The notes beneath the pieces were generated by a model. It was not told the origin of the DNA. It ran no database searches and saw only the letters and a list, made by a program, of their open reading frames with translations. From assembly GCA_964460785.1 (NCBI GenBank), contig CAYWQB010000004.1, positions 124,001 through 188,000 of the forward strand: a stretch of DNA of 64,000 nt, written 5' to 3'. Positions 1 to 7,873 of this stretch are shown here, piece by piece. The number at the start of each line of letters is the position of its first letter. The stretch's first letter is position 1. The stretch comes from CAYWQB01 sp964460785 (GTDB taxonomy: Bacteria; Chlamydiota; Chlamydiia; Chlamydiales; CAYWQB01). The position numbers were made by a program, and so were the translations under genes.

Positions 1-460
1 GAGCAAAGTGCTCTAAGTCATTAGCAAGGAGAGCATGACGATAAAGAAGGAGGTTATGTATATCCGTTTCTATTTTTGACTGAGAATAAAAAAGGCCAGG
101 AAGCCCTTTCAAACGACTACAGCGCACAGTATCTCGAAGGAAAGAATGGTGAAGCTCTCCCTCTTTTGGCAAGAATTCATGAATGTGTAGCCAAGAGCGG
201 AAGGGGCCTTCTAGTTGCTCATCTTCAAATATTCGGTTGGGAATGACATGAGAGATGCGCCCACTCCACTTCGCTTTGAATGGCCCACGGTAAACATTAA
301 AGGAGTACTTACTTCCTTCAGAAAGCGTTTGGGGCCGACGCCTTAATGAGCTCCGTACCCAAGGAGGCATTAATCGGCGAAAGGCTTCTGGTTGTGTGTG
401 CCAATGGTAAAGAGTTCCAACTGGGAAAGGAAAAAAGCTTTGAAGCTCGACCTGCGCCAT
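1..460 (-). CDS. SRPBCC-like (START/cyclase fold) protein, 3' end cut by window edge
   Basis: An open frame starts with ATG at 460 on the minus strand and runs off the left edge, giving about 153 residues with no stop. It opens MAQVELQSFFPFPVGTLYHW and contains GPFKAKWSGRISHVIPNR followed by an EGPFRSWLHIHEF segment. That order (an N-terminal strand about decorating or filtering at a boundary, a middle 'G...F.......W...I', then 'GPF..W.H.H.F') is typical of the SRPBCC ligand-binding cyclase/dehydrase superfamily often paired with TIGR01777 epimerases. The assignment is by pattern only. It is divergent from the gene at 609, separated by 148 bp. The C-terminal helix cannot be seen. Function unknown; binding of a small hydrophobic ligand is the family expectation. 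Confidence 0.6.
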   Translation of the reverse strand, partial: MAQVELQSFFPFPVGTLYHWHTQPEAFRRLMPPWVRSSLRRRPQTLSEGSKYSFNVYRGPFKAKWSGRISHVIPNRIFEDEQLEGPFRSWLHIHEFLPKEGELHHSFLRDTVRCSRLKGLPGLFYSQSKIETDIHNLLLYRHALLANDLEHFA

Positions 461-488
461 TCTATCTATTTCTCATATCAAAAACTTG

Positions 489-523
489 AAAGGTCCTTTA
501 TTCGCTAATAAAGAGCCTTTTTT
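489..523 (+). terminator. Terminator-like hairpin in the leader between divergent genes
   Basis: A 14-bp stem (one mismatch and one G-U pair) around a CGCT loop, 489-502 pairing with 507-520, is followed by a T-run on the plus strand. It lies between the divergent gene starting at 460 (minus) and the gene starting at 609 (plus), where no plus-strand gene ends. It could attenuate transcription entering the 609 gene or stop read-through, but neither role is shown. Confidence 0.4.
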
Positions 524-608
524 CAACAAAAAAGTCGCATAAGGAAAAGCATTGCTTGAAAGATATTGAGTGCGTATCCTCCCGACTTGATCAAATGGAG
601 AGAGATTT

Positions 609-1430
609 GTGCGCAAGTGGTGTTGGGCGTTAGCTGCCTTGGCCTCTATTTTTACTGCAGGGGGAAATTGCTTTGACCCTGTCTTTTTTTCTGAGCAAGA
701 GTTGGGCCTAGTCGTTGCACCCTCTGTACAAAGAGGGCCTCAAGAAAAAGTTTTAGGCAGTCGGTTGAAGAGTGAGGTATTCCCTGTTTTAGGGCTGCGT
801 TATCAGTACCTTGCGCCTAGCACTTGGTATATCAATGGACGCATGGACTGGTTGTTTTATCGGCTCGGTGATTCTAGCTCCTCAAAGCCTAAAAAAACTT
901 TTTACGATGCAGAGTTTTCTCTTGGCTATACATTCCAGCCAGACCTTCGCGTTTTAGGCTCCCTGTACATTGGGGTAGGAAAAACCATCAACCGAGTCAA
1001 ACATCAGAACCTTGTTTTTCAGGGGAAAGAGTTTTCTGATGGAGCCTTTTATATTTTGCGCCGCTGGTGGTACCCTGTATTGGGTGGCTTACTCTCTTAT
1101 GAAGTGAATCGCGACTGGTTTTGGGGGATCCGCTTGCAAGTGATGCCTATGCTTAGTAAGGCGAAAATTTCAGTATTTGCAGAGAGTGAAGAAGATAAAG
1201 AGCTTGTTGATGAGCTTGCTCCAGATCTCAGAGCAGAAAGAGAATGGAACTTTTTTTTGGAGTTACCTGTTACCTATCGCGTGCCCTATGGAGGAAGTTC
1301 TTGGCGCCTGGCTCCTTTTTTGCGGACTTATATCAATGGACGCTTGTTAGGAGATGGGAAAGTGCTTTCTAACAAAAAGTTGGGAATTGGCGATGGAGGT
1401 GTTTACCTTGAATACCTGCTGCGCTTTTAA
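609..1430 (+). CDS. Putative outer-membrane beta-barrel protein
   Basis: 273 residues from a GTG start with a GGAG Shine-Dalgarno about 8 bases upstream. Residues 1-21 form a plausible signal peptide: short basic N-terminus (MRKW), a hydrophobic stretch and a small-residue region. The mature part is rich in alternating hydrophobic/polar aromatic strands (for example WYINGRMDWLFYRLGD and YDAEFSLGYTFQP) and ends with YLEYLLRF, a terminal aromatic residue as expected for a porin-like barrel inserted by the BAM machinery. No named family was recognised. It is followed 11 bp later by the 1442 gene and is probably co-transcribed with it. Role in the outer membrane is inferred from signal peptide and strand pattern only. 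A run of eight T occurs in-frame near 1253. Confidence 0.6.
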   Translation: MRKWCWALAALASIFTAGGNCFDPVFFSEQELGLVVAPSVQRGPQEKVLGSRLKSEVFPVLGLRYQYLAPSTWYINGRMDWLFYRLGDSSSSKPKKTFYDAEFSLGYTFQPDLRVLGSLYIGVGKTINRVKHQNLVFQGKEFSDGAFYILRRWWYPVLGGLLSYEVNRDWFWGIRLQVMPMLSKAKISVFAESEEDKELVDELAPDLRAEREWNFFLELPVTYRVPYGGSSWRLAPFLRTYINGRLLGDGKVLSNKKLGIGDGGVYLEYLLRF

Positions 1431-1441
1431 AGGAGGGATGT

Positions 1442-1873
1442 ATGGGAGAGTCTGAACCTCTAAATGACCTAAGTGTAGCCGCCCTGATTGTTCATCCTGT
1501 CAAAGGAGTGCTTCTTGCCCCTATTGCAGAGAGACAATTTGGTTCGAGTTGTCTTGCTGATATTCCTCCTGGGGAAAACTGGTCTGATGTGATGCATCAT
1601 GAGCTACTTGCAAAGTATGGAAACTTTTCTTTTGAAGTCCTTTGCCTTGCTCGTATGGAAACTCTACACCTTGAGCAGCTTTGGGAAGAGCCTCGCTTTG
1701 TGCTTTTTGTTGTCTGTGAAGCAAAGGAGGCCATAGAGCCGTCAGAAGATGCTTTTTGGACGCATAAAGAAGAGGAAATTACGCAGGATCTATTTTGCCA
1801 TCACTCTTTCCACGATGTTGCCACTTATGCTCTGCGTAAGCACTACCCAAAGCAAATGCAATTTAGCTTATGA
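1442..1873 (+). CDS. NUDIX-fold-like protein with degenerate catalytic box
   Basis: 143 residues, ATG preceded by AGGAGGG at 1431-1437. The order of elements resembles a NUDIX domain: VAALIVHPVKGVLLAP, then DIPPGENWSDVMHHELLAKY in the place of the Nudix box, then FVLFVVCEA and a WTHKEEE segment. The canonical REUxEE acidic residues that bind metal are not present (HELLAK instead), so hydrolase activity is doubtful. The stop overlaps the start of the PAP2-like gene by four bases (ATGA), indicating translational coupling. It may be a non-catalytic regulator or simply an unknown small protein. The NUDIX resemblance is by eye and not certain. Confidence 0.5.
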   Translation: MGESEPLNDLSVAALIVHPVKGVLLAPIAERQFGSSCLADIPPGENWSDVMHHELLAKYGNFSFEVLCLARMETLHLEQLWEEPRFVLFVVCEAKEAIEPSEDAFWTHKEEEITQDLFCHHSFHDVATYALRKHYPKQMQFSL

Positions 1874-2754
1874 TGCATAAAGTTCAGCTTGAATGGATAA
1901 GTTCGCTTCATCAGTTGTTACGCTCGGACGGCATGGACCTTTTTTTTTCCGCGCTGAATTTTTTAGATACGGCTTGGTTTTTTATCTTTTTACTCCCCCT
2001 TATTTGGGTATGGGCAGGTTGGAAAAAAGGGTTTGAGCTCAGTTATTTAGCTATCGTTAACTCTCTATTTAATATTGGTCTTAAAGCCTTTTTTGCAGGA
2101 CCTAGGCCCTGGTATTTAGATGAGGGACTTGCAGTACTTAAGGTGTTTGGTTATGGGTTCCCAAGTGGGGGAGCACAGACGGCAATACTCGCCTTGCTTC
2201 TCGCTTATCGCTACTGGCGAGGCAAACCCTTATGGATCTTGCTAGGATGGGTTTTTTGCTTGCTGCTTAGCTTTTCCCGTATCTATTTGGGAGCACACTT
2301 CTTTACAGATGTGATTGCAGGCTGGATTGCAGGAATCGGCGTTTACTTTTGCTTTTATCGGCTTCTCCTCCCCTTGGTGGTCTGCTGGTTTAGGCGCGCC
2401 AGTCGCTGGCAGCGCTTGCTATGGATCTTATTGCTTCCCCTTCTCTGCCTGCTCTTTCAAGGGGAGCCGCGTATCCTAAAGATCTATCCTCTGATCCAAA
2501 CGCAAGGGATTGCTTTTCTGGCAGCTTTCTCTTGCCAAAGACATTGGCAGCTCTATGAGCGATCTGTGGCAGCGCGCTTTGGAAGTTATGGGCTCTTTTT
2601 GGTGGGAGTTGCCTGTTTAGTATTTCTTTCTTCTTATCCTTATACAAAGCTGTTTATTGGATTTGCTCAGCCGCTCTGGGGAATGTTTGCTGCTTTTTGG
2701 CTTTTTTCAAAGCTCTTTCATCGCTGCTTTCCAGTTGAAAAAAGCCCTCTTTGA
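1870..2754 (+). CDS. PAP2-superfamily membrane phosphatase-like protein, altered PSGH motif
   Basis: 294 residues, multi-spanning. The three PAP2 motifs are visible: K72-x6-R79-P80 (KAFFAGPRP), then PSGG at 98-101 where the family has PSGH, then S136-R137-x5-H143-x3-D147 (SRIYLGAHFFTD). PAP2 enzymes remove phosphate from lipid phosphates such as phosphatidate or undecaprenyl diphosphate at the membrane surface. H143 would be the phosphoryl-accepting His. The His of motif 2 that acts as general acid is Gly here, so activity may be lost or changed. The C-terminal third has three more hydrophobic segments. It starts inside the preceding stop (ATGATG) and precedes glyS by 40 bp. A run of nine T lies at 1940-1948. 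Confidence 0.8.
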   Translation: MMHKVQLEWISSLHQLLRSDGMDLFFSALNFLDTAWFFIFLLPLIWVWAGWKKGFELSYLAIVNSLFNIGLKAFFAGPRPWYLDEGLAVLKVFGYGFPSGGAQTAILALLLAYRYWRGKPLWILLGWVFCLLLSFSRIYLGAHFFTDVIAGWIAGIGVYFCFYRLLLPLVVCWFRRASRWQRLLWILLLPLLCLLFQGEPRILKIYPLIQTQGIAFLAAFSCQRHWQLYERSVAARFGSYGLFLVGVACLVFLSSYPYTKLFIGFAQPLWGMFAAFWLFSKLFHRCFPVEKSPL

Positions 2755-2794
2755 GAGGTATGCTTGCTCTTTTTAATCTCTTGGAGAGCATCAT

Positions 2795-4165
2795 ATGTCT
2801 GACCAGCCCGATCTTAAATCGATCGTATCTCTATGTAAAAGAAGGGGTCTTGTGTATCCCGGATCTGAAATTTATGGGGGCTTTGCCAATACCTACAGCT
2901 ATGGCCCTTATGGGGCAGAATTAAAGAAGCAGATCAAAGACCTATGGTGGGAGCGTTTTGTTCGTCAGCGCAGCGATATGATGGGTCTAGATGGGCCAAT
3001 TTTACTTCACCCTAAAACATGGGAAGCTTCAGGGCATTTAGGAAGCTTCAGTGATGCTCTTGTAGACTGTCGTTCTTGTAAGTTCCGTTTTCGTGCAGAT
3101 CACCTGATTGAAGAGCAGCTCAATGAGGATGTTGAGGGGCTTTCTCCTGCGGAGCTCACGGAGAAAATCCGTCAAGGAGGCGTGCAGTGCCCAAAGTGCA
3201 AAAATCAAGACTTCACGGATGTCCGAGCCTTCAACTTGATGTTCCAAACTGCTCTTAGCAAAACGGAGGAAGGGGGACATCACGCCTACCTGCGCCCAGA
3301 AACAGCCCAAGCTATTTTCGTAGATTTCAAAAACATTATGGATAGCACACGTGCAAAGATTCCTTTTGGGATTGCACAGGTGGGAAAAGCTTTTCGTAAT
3401 GAAATCACTCCAGGAAACTTTATTTTCCGCGTAATTGAGTTTGAACAAATGGAAATAGAATACTTTATCCATGAGTCAGACTGGCAAGAGAGTTTTGATC
3501 AGTGGCTTTCTGATATGCAGGAATGGTGCAAAGAGATTGGCTTGAAAAAGTCTAACCTCCACCTATCTGAGCATGCTGCAGAAAAGCTCTCTCACTATTC
3601 TAAGCGGACTGTGGATATTGTTTACGATTTCCCCTTTGGACGCAGTGAGCTTTATGGCCTAGCATATCGCACAGACTTTGATTTGAAGCAGCATCAGGAG
3701 CACAGTCATCAAAGGATGGAAGTCATTGAGCCGGATCGACGCTTTATTCCTCATGTGATAGAGCCTACCTTTGGCTTAGATCGCACAATTTTAGCTATCT
3801 TGTGTGATGCTTATGAAGAAGAAGCACTCCCTAATGGAGAAACCCGCACGGTCTTGCACCTAGCACCTAAAATTGCTCCTGTGAAAGCGGCAGTCTTCCC
3901 ATTGATGAAGAAGCCTCCTTTGCAAGAGCTTGCTCGCTCAATCTATGACAAGTTGCGTCGCTTATTTCCTGTGGAGTATGACGAGTCAGGAAATATTGGG
4001 AAGCGCTATCGTCGACAAGATGAGCTAGGTACGCCTTATTGCTTAACCATTGATTACGATTCTCTTGAAGACCAATCTGTCACAGTCAGAGAAAGAGACT
4101 CTATGCAGCAGCAGCGCATTGCAGTGGACCGTTTGCAAGATTTCTTAATTGAGAAAGTGACCTAG
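2795..4165 (+). CDS. glyS: Glycine--tRNA ligase, alpha2 (class II homodimer) type
   Basis: 456 residues; charges tRNA-Gly with glycine in the cytoplasm. It opens with IVSLCKRRGLVYPGSEIYGG and the catalytic entry TYSYGPYGAELKKQ. A CRSC...CPKC zinc-binding insert lies near residues 91-145. Motif 2 is seen as GIAQVGKAFRNEI...GNF and motif 3 as EPTFGLDRTILAI, followed by the anticodon-binding domain (APKIAPVKAAVFPLM). Length and motifs match the alpha2 enzyme of Gram-positives and Thermus, not the alpha-beta type. Chlamydiaceae carry a fused alpha-beta enzyme of about 1000 residues, so this form is notable. The gene is followed by a strong intrinsic terminator. Start ATG has GGAGA about 8 bases upstream. 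Confidence 0.96.
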   Translation: MSDQPDLKSIVSLCKRRGLVYPGSEIYGGFANTYSYGPYGAELKKQIKDLWWERFVRQRSDMMGLDGPILLHPKTWEASGHLGSFSDALVDCRSCKFRFRADHLIEEQLNEDVEGLSPAELTEKIRQGGVQCPKCKNQDFTDVRAFNLMFQTALSKTEEGGHHAYLRPETAQAIFVDFKNIMDSTRAKIPFGIAQVGKAFRNEITPGNFIFRVIEFEQMEIEYFIHESDWQESFDQWLSDMQEWCKEIGLKKSNLHLSEHAAEKLSHYSKRTVDIVYDFPFGRSELYGLAYRTDFDLKQHQEHSHQRMEVIEPDRRFIPHVIEPTFGLDRTILAILCDAYEEEALPNGETRTVLHLAPKIAPVKAAVFPLMKKPPLQELARSIYDKLRRLFPVEYDESGNIGKRYRRQDELGTPYCLTIDYDSLEDQSVTVRERDSMQQQRIAVDRLQDFLIEKVT

Positions 4166-4170
4166 AAAAC

Positions 4171-4204
4171 AAAAAGGGAACTCCGAAGGAGTTCCCTTTT
4201 TTTT
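4171..4204. terminator. Bidirectional intrinsic terminator (glyS / tRNA-Leu)
   Basis: A perfect 9-bp stem, GGGAACTCC (4176-4184) with GGAGTTCCC (4188-4196), surrounds a GAA loop. It is followed by eight T on the plus strand and preceded by five A, which become U on the minus-strand transcript. It lies just after glyS and just after the 3' end of the convergent tRNA gene, so it should stop transcription from both sides. Confidence 0.9.
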
Positions 4205-4206
4205 GA

Positions 4207-4288
4207 TGCCCAGAGTAGGACTTGAACCCACACACCTTGCGGCACTAGAACCTAAATCTAGCGTGTCTACCAATTTCACCATCTGGGC
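4207..4288 (-). tRNA. tRNA-Leu (anticodon UAG)
   Basis: 82 nt. The acceptor arms GCCCAGA and TCTGGGC pair, with discriminator A; CCA is not encoded. The anticodon stem-loop CTAGA-TTTAGGT-TCTAG carries TAG at 34-36. A long variable arm (GTGCCGCAAGGTGT region) marks it as a class II tRNA, and the T-loop GGTTCAAGTCC is standard. It decodes CUA and related leucine codons. It is a monocistronic gene with its own promoter upstream and a hairpin terminator directly downstream. Confidence 0.97.
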
Positions 4289-4302
4289 GATTTGAGATGA
4301 CA

Positions 4303-4332
4303 GTTATATCTCAGCAGCTTTTTTTGCGTCAA
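4303..4332 (-). promoter_or_regulatory. Sigma-70-type promoter of tRNA-Leu
   Basis: On the minus strand, TTGACG (4327-4332) and TATAAC (4303-4308) are separated by 18 bp. Both match the -35/-10 consensus at five of six positions. The expected transcription start is about 8 nt before the mature tRNA 5' end. The -35 box lies just downstream of the stop of the NSS transporter gene. Confidence 0.8.
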
Positions 4333-4342
4333 CAGCTTTTCC

Positions 4343-5704
4343 TCAAATAATGCCGATTGCATCAAAAAAAGCAAAAAGGATCAAAAGAGGGGCAATGAAT
4401 TTGATGCTGACTCCTAGGTAAATACGCAGCCAAGGGTGCTTATCTAGTGTTTCTTCTGCTCCATTGCGTAACTCTTGCAGAGCTTTTTTGATGCCCCACT
4501 TCCATCCAACAAAAAGCACAACTAAAAAGCCACTAACAGGAATCATGATGTTGAGAACAACAAAGCTAATTGCATCAAAGAACGTATAACCAAAGATTGA
4601 TACATCACATAGCAAGTTTGTAGACAGGGCACTTGGAATACCAATCAAAATGGTCAAGATCCCACAAGCGACCACTGCTCGAGACCGCTTCCAGTGCTTT
4701 TCATCAACAAGGTAAGCAATCAGAGGCTCCATCGCTGAAATTTCAGAAGTAATCGCAGCCAGTGTGACAAGTAAGAAGAAAGCAATCCCTAGGAGCGTGC
4801 CTCCAGGAAGTTGCTGGAAGACCACCGGGAGAGTCTCAAAGAAGAGGCCAGCTCCAGCATTGGGAGGAAGGTTGATCGTAAATACAATCGAAAAAATAGC
4901 GATCCCAGCAAGCAAGCTGATCACTGTATCAAGGATTGCAACAGGAAACGCGCAGGATAGAATATTATCTTTTTTACTTAAGTAGCTTCCATAAGTAATC
5001 ATGGTCCCCTGGCCAAGGCTTAAGGTGAATGCAGCTTGTCCAAGAGCGACTAAAATAGTCATCGCTGATAGGTCATCCCAGCTTGGAATAAAGAGAAAGT
5101 TTAGAGCTCGCTCGGCCCCAGTAGAAAGAAGTCCATGAAAGCAAAGGACAAGCAAGAGGATTGAGAGAAGGGGCATCATGATTTTACTACCCCGTTCGAT
5201 GCCCTTGCGTACACCACTGAGCAAAATAAGGCAGCATAGACCAGCAAAGATGATATGCATAGATACAGTCCATCCAGTCGAGGAAACTCTTTCTGTGAAG
5301 AGTTGCTGTGCCTTTTCAGGTGTTGCAATGTGGGTGAAACCTCCTTGAAAAGCCTCAAAAAGGTAACCAAGGATCCAGCCAGCCATCACACTATAAAAAG
5401 AGCTGACAAGTAGACCGATCAACACTGTAGTTAGGCCTACAAAGCTCCATAGCTTGTGGTTATTACTGCAAGAGGCATAGGCTCCATAAGGGTTTTTATG
5501 AGCCTTTCTGCCAAGCAAAATTTCACTTAAAAAAATTGGAAGGCCAATGCAGAAGAGGCAGACTATATAGATAAAAATAAAAGCTGCCCCTCCATTTTGC
5601 CCTACCACATAGGGAAAGCGCCATAGGTTGGCGAGGCCGACAGCTGAACCAGCAGCAGCAATGGTAAAGCCAAACTTAGATTTCCATGATTCACGTTTTT
5701 TCAA
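4343..5704 (-). CDS. Sodium:neurotransmitter symporter family (NSS/SNF) transporter
   Basis: 453 residues from a TTG start at 5704. This start is preferred because AGGAGGT at 5711-5717 lies 6 bases upstream; a longer frame to 5722 would begin inside that ribosome site. The first membrane helix carries the NSS signature AAAGSAVGLANLWRFPYVVG followed by QNGGAAF, which forms the sodium and substrate sites. About eleven to twelve hydrophobic helices follow. Bacterial members import amino acids such as tryptophan, tyrosine or leucine with sodium; Chlamydiae rely on such carriers to take amino acids from the host. The substrate cannot be read from sequence. The gene ends just before the tRNA-Leu promoter. 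Confidence 0.93.
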   Translation of the reverse strand: MKKRESWKSKFGFTIAAAGSAVGLANLWRFPYVVGQNGGAAFIFIYIVCLFCIGLPIFLSEILLGRKAHKNPYGAYASCSNNHKLWSFVGLTTVLIGLLVSSFYSVMAGWILGYLFEAFQGGFTHIATPEKAQQLFTERVSSTGWTVSMHIIFAGLCCLILLSGVRKGIERGSKIMMPLLSILLLVLCFHGLLSTGAERALNFLFIPSWDDLSAMTILVALGQAAFTLSLGQGTMITYGSYLSKKDNILSCAFPVAILDTVISLLAGIAIFSIVFTINLPPNAGAGLFFETLPVVFQQLPGGTLLGIAFFLLVTLAAITSEISAMEPLIAYLVDEKHWKRSRAVVACGILTILIGIPSALSTNLLCDVSIFGYTFFDAISFVVLNIMIPVSGFLVVLFVGWKWGIKKALQELRNGAEETLDKHPWLRIYLGVSIKFIAPLLILFAFFDAIGII

Positions 5705-5772
5705 GGGGAGACCTCCTAGCAAAAAGCTGATATTTTAGCGGTTTGCCTCTTTCTAATCAGTGATAATTTTTC

Positions 5773-6501
5773 CTAAATATGTAGCCAGGCTAGTAACCAG
5801 CCAGCAATGAGGGCAAAGCTCATGACTTGCTGAAATTTTTGTTTGTTAAAGAAGGGGAGGGTGGTATGCCCTAACCAACAACCCAAAAGAACTGTAAGAG
5901 CAGCCGAAGCTGTTTGCATGAGGCTTTGGCTATTAATAAAGCCAAAGGAAAAGTAGAGGGGGATTTTTAGCCCATTGATAAGCAGAAAGAGAGCACTATA
6001 TGTGGAAATATGCAGTGCAGGAGTGCGCATACGGCCTAAGAGGTAGGTATTTAGAATGGGACCGCCTAAGTGTCCGAGCACAGCACATAAACTTGTGGAA
6101 ACGCTTACACAGTGGAGGGCTAGAGGAGCTTGTTGCCAGCGAACTTTACCAAGGGAGTGTTGAAAAAGTTGCATAATGATAGGGATGCCCATCACAGTCA
6201 AAGCAACTTGTCGAAAGAGGAAAGGGGATTGCAGCTTTCCCATTAAAAAATAACCGGTACAGATCCCGATGATAATACCTGGCATAAACCATTTAATCGT
6301 AGAAAAAGCAATTCGATTTCTGCGTAGATAAAGGGTAAAGCAGTCACCTAAGAGGAGAATGGGAAGCAAAGAGCCAATTGCTGTACGGGGGTCATCAGTG
6401 AATCCAAAAAGGAGAGGGGGAATAAGTTGAGATAGAGCGGGTATGGAACTCAAGGAAAGGCCAATTAACAAGCCTGCAATGAGTAATAAGGTAAGGTCCA
6501 T
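5773..6501 (-). CDS. TauE/SafE (DUF81) family membrane permease
   Basis: 242 residues with about seven or eight hydrophobic helices. The pattern of the family is seen in the N-terminal half (LIGLSLSSIPALSQLIPPLL then GSLLPILLLGDCFTLYLRR) and repeated in the second half (GHLGGPILNTYLLGRM). Family members export sulfite, sulfoacetate or other organosulfur anions, or take up small anions; the substrate here is unknown. The ATG overlaps the TGA of the upstream gene (TGATG), so the two form a translationally coupled operon. Confidence 0.8.
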   Translation of the reverse strand: MDLTLLLIAGLLIGLSLSSIPALSQLIPPLLFGFTDDPRTAIGSLLPILLLGDCFTLYLRRNRIAFSTIKWFMPGIIIGICTGYFLMGKLQSPFLFRQVALTVMGIPIIMQLFQHSLGKVRWQQAPLALHCVSVSTSLCAVLGHLGGPILNTYLLGRMRTPALHISTYSALFLLINGLKIPLYFSFGFINSQSLMQTASAALTVLLGCWLGHTTLPFFNKQKFQQVMSFALIAGWLLAWLHI

Positions 6502-7106
6502 CAGTCAAATACTTGTAAGCCGATTCCTTTGGGAGTGGGGGCTGCCCCAGAGAAGAAAAATTCAAAAATTTTCGTATGGTCTTTGCTACTTTGTTTCACA
6601 TCTCTCCATAGGCGAGCCAAACTATCTAAAGCTAGTTCTTCTTTATAAGGGGTTCCTAAGGAATGAAGAGAAATATGAGGAAACAAGCAGGCTTTTGCAG
6701 TATCTTTCACTGCATGGTACTGCTCACGGAGTTCTTGGTAGTTTAGCTGAGGAGTTAGGATAATAAGGTCTGCAGCGTAAGAGATTCCTTCCCCTTCACT
6801 TTTTAAGATATGCTGTAGATTCGGCTTAAAGCGTTTAAGAAAGTGGTAGATAAGTAGAGCTGTATCATTGGAAGTTGATCCAATACTACCTACACTATCA
6901 ATAGGAAGGTGGCTCATTTCAATGAGTGCCCATGCAAGCTCTTCAGGAGAAGGGCGTAGGTGCGGAGAAAGACTTGGTATAGCCTGTGTAATCAGCCTAG
7001 TCAAGTAATCGGGGTCTCGCAGCGCCTCTTCTGAAGAGCGCTCTAAGAGGTGGAAACTCTTGAGTAGTAGAGGGTGAGGTTGTGAGCTCAAATCTAATAT
7101 TGTCAT
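6501..7106 (-). CDS. Conserved-looking soluble protein of unknown function
   Basis: 201 residues, mostly helical and soluble, no membrane segment. Not recognised. Visible features are a GSIGSTSNDTALLIYHFLK segment in the middle and a basic helix (YHAVKDTAKACLF). It directly precedes and overlaps the TauE/SafE permease gene, so a linked role is possible but nothing in the sequence defines it. The 114-bp gap to the divergent amidotransferase gene at 7221 probably holds promoters for both. Confidence 0.65.
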   Translation of the reverse strand: MTILDLSSQPHPLLLKSFHLLERSSEEALRDPDYLTRLITQAIPSLSPHLRPSPEELAWALIEMSHLPIDSVGSIGSTSNDTALLIYHFLKRFKPNLQHILKSEGEGISYAADLIILTPQLNYQELREQYHAVKDTAKACLFPHISLHSLGTPYKEELALDSLARLWRDVKQSSKDHTKIFEFFFSGAAPTPKGIGLQVFD

Positions 7107-7175
7107 AGCTAAAGTAAAAAAATTGCGTTTATCTTAGCAAATTTTCCAAAAAACAGGAAGAAAAATGGGAGGTTG

Positions 7176-7205
7176 TTGACTTTGAGCTGGGGCTTATGAG
7201 AAAAT
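7176..7205 (+). promoter_or_regulatory. Possible promoter of the glutamine amidotransferase gene
   Basis: TTGACT (7176-7181) and GAAAAT (7200-7205) are spaced 18 bp apart, 15 bp before the ATG at 7221. The -35 is good, the -10 is weak. No Shine-Dalgarno is evident between this site and the start codon. Confidence 0.3.
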
Positions 7206-7220
7206 GTTTGCTCTTTTGCC

Positions 7221-7796
7221 ATGATAGTTCTCCTAGATCACATAGATAGCTTTTCCTATAACCTTTACCATCTCCTTCGTTCCTGTGGAGCTTCGGTGAA
7301 GGTTGTTTCAACTAGCCATCATGTAATCAGTGATATTCATCAGTTACAACCTAAAGCCATCGTTTTATCCCCTGGTCCAGGTTCTCCAGACCAAGCTCAT
7401 CTTGCTAAAGAAGTGTTACAAGCTTATCACGGGAAAATTCCTATTTTAGGTATTTGCTTGGGGATGCAGGTGATAGCCTATTTTTTTGGGGTTCATGCGC
7501 AACGCTTGCCAAGTCCTGCACATGGGGTGCGAGAGGTGATCCAAACGCAAGGAGCTGGGTTATTCTCCTCTTTGGAAGGGGGAGTAGAGGTTGGGCGCTA
7601 CCATTCCCTACACGTTCCTTTAAGCCCTATGCTACAAAAAGATTTTTTTGTAGATGCATACACAGAACAGGGAATTGTGATGGCAATACGGCATAAACAA
7701 GCTCCCACGTTTGGTATACAATTTCATCCAGAGTCAATCATGACCCCTCAAGGAAGCACTCTTGTTGCTAATTTTTTGAAAAATTTAAATGTATGA
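7221..7796 (+). CDS. pabA: Anthranilate/aminodeoxychorismate synthase glutamine amidotransferase subunit
   Basis: 191 residues, a complete class I glutamine amidotransferase. It releases ammonia from glutamine for a chorismate-using synthase partner. The N-terminal LLDHIDSFSYNL is the family signature. The nucleophile C79 sits in GICLGMQ and the His-Glu pair H169/E171 in FHPES. An oxyanion PGPGSP is present at 51-56. The same family serves tryptophan (trpG) and folate (pabA) synthesis; no trpE, pabB or trp genes are in the window, so pabA is assigned only because Chlamydiae commonly make folate. Its chorismate would come from the pathway encoded at 24-31 kb. Confidence 0.85.
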   Translation: MIVLLDHIDSFSYNLYHLLRSCGASVKVVSTSHHVISDIHQLQPKAIVLSPGPGSPDQAHLAKEVLQAYHGKIPILGICLGMQVIAYFFGVHAQRLPSPAHGVREVIQTQGAGLFSSLEGGVEVGRYHSLHVPLSPMLQKDFFVDAYTEQGIVMAIRHKQAPTFGIQFHPESIMTPQGSTLVANFLKNLNV

Positions 7797-7873
7797 TTTA
7801 AGTTGTTGTTTTTTTAAGAAAGTGTTAAACTGTTTGGCTTGATTTAATTTGTAATGACTTTGAAGTAATAAAT

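Noticed and set aside
1940..1948. T9 tract in the PAP2-like gene as a phase-variation switch
   Set aside because: The frame is intact through it and similar short T-runs are common in this genome. No evidence of variation is available.
3038..3472. 144-codon open frame antisense to glyS
   Set aside because: It mirrors a conserved enzyme in the opposite strand, has no ribosome site and its product looks random. The same holds for other long antisense frames, for example 57908-58336 inside the Rhs gene.
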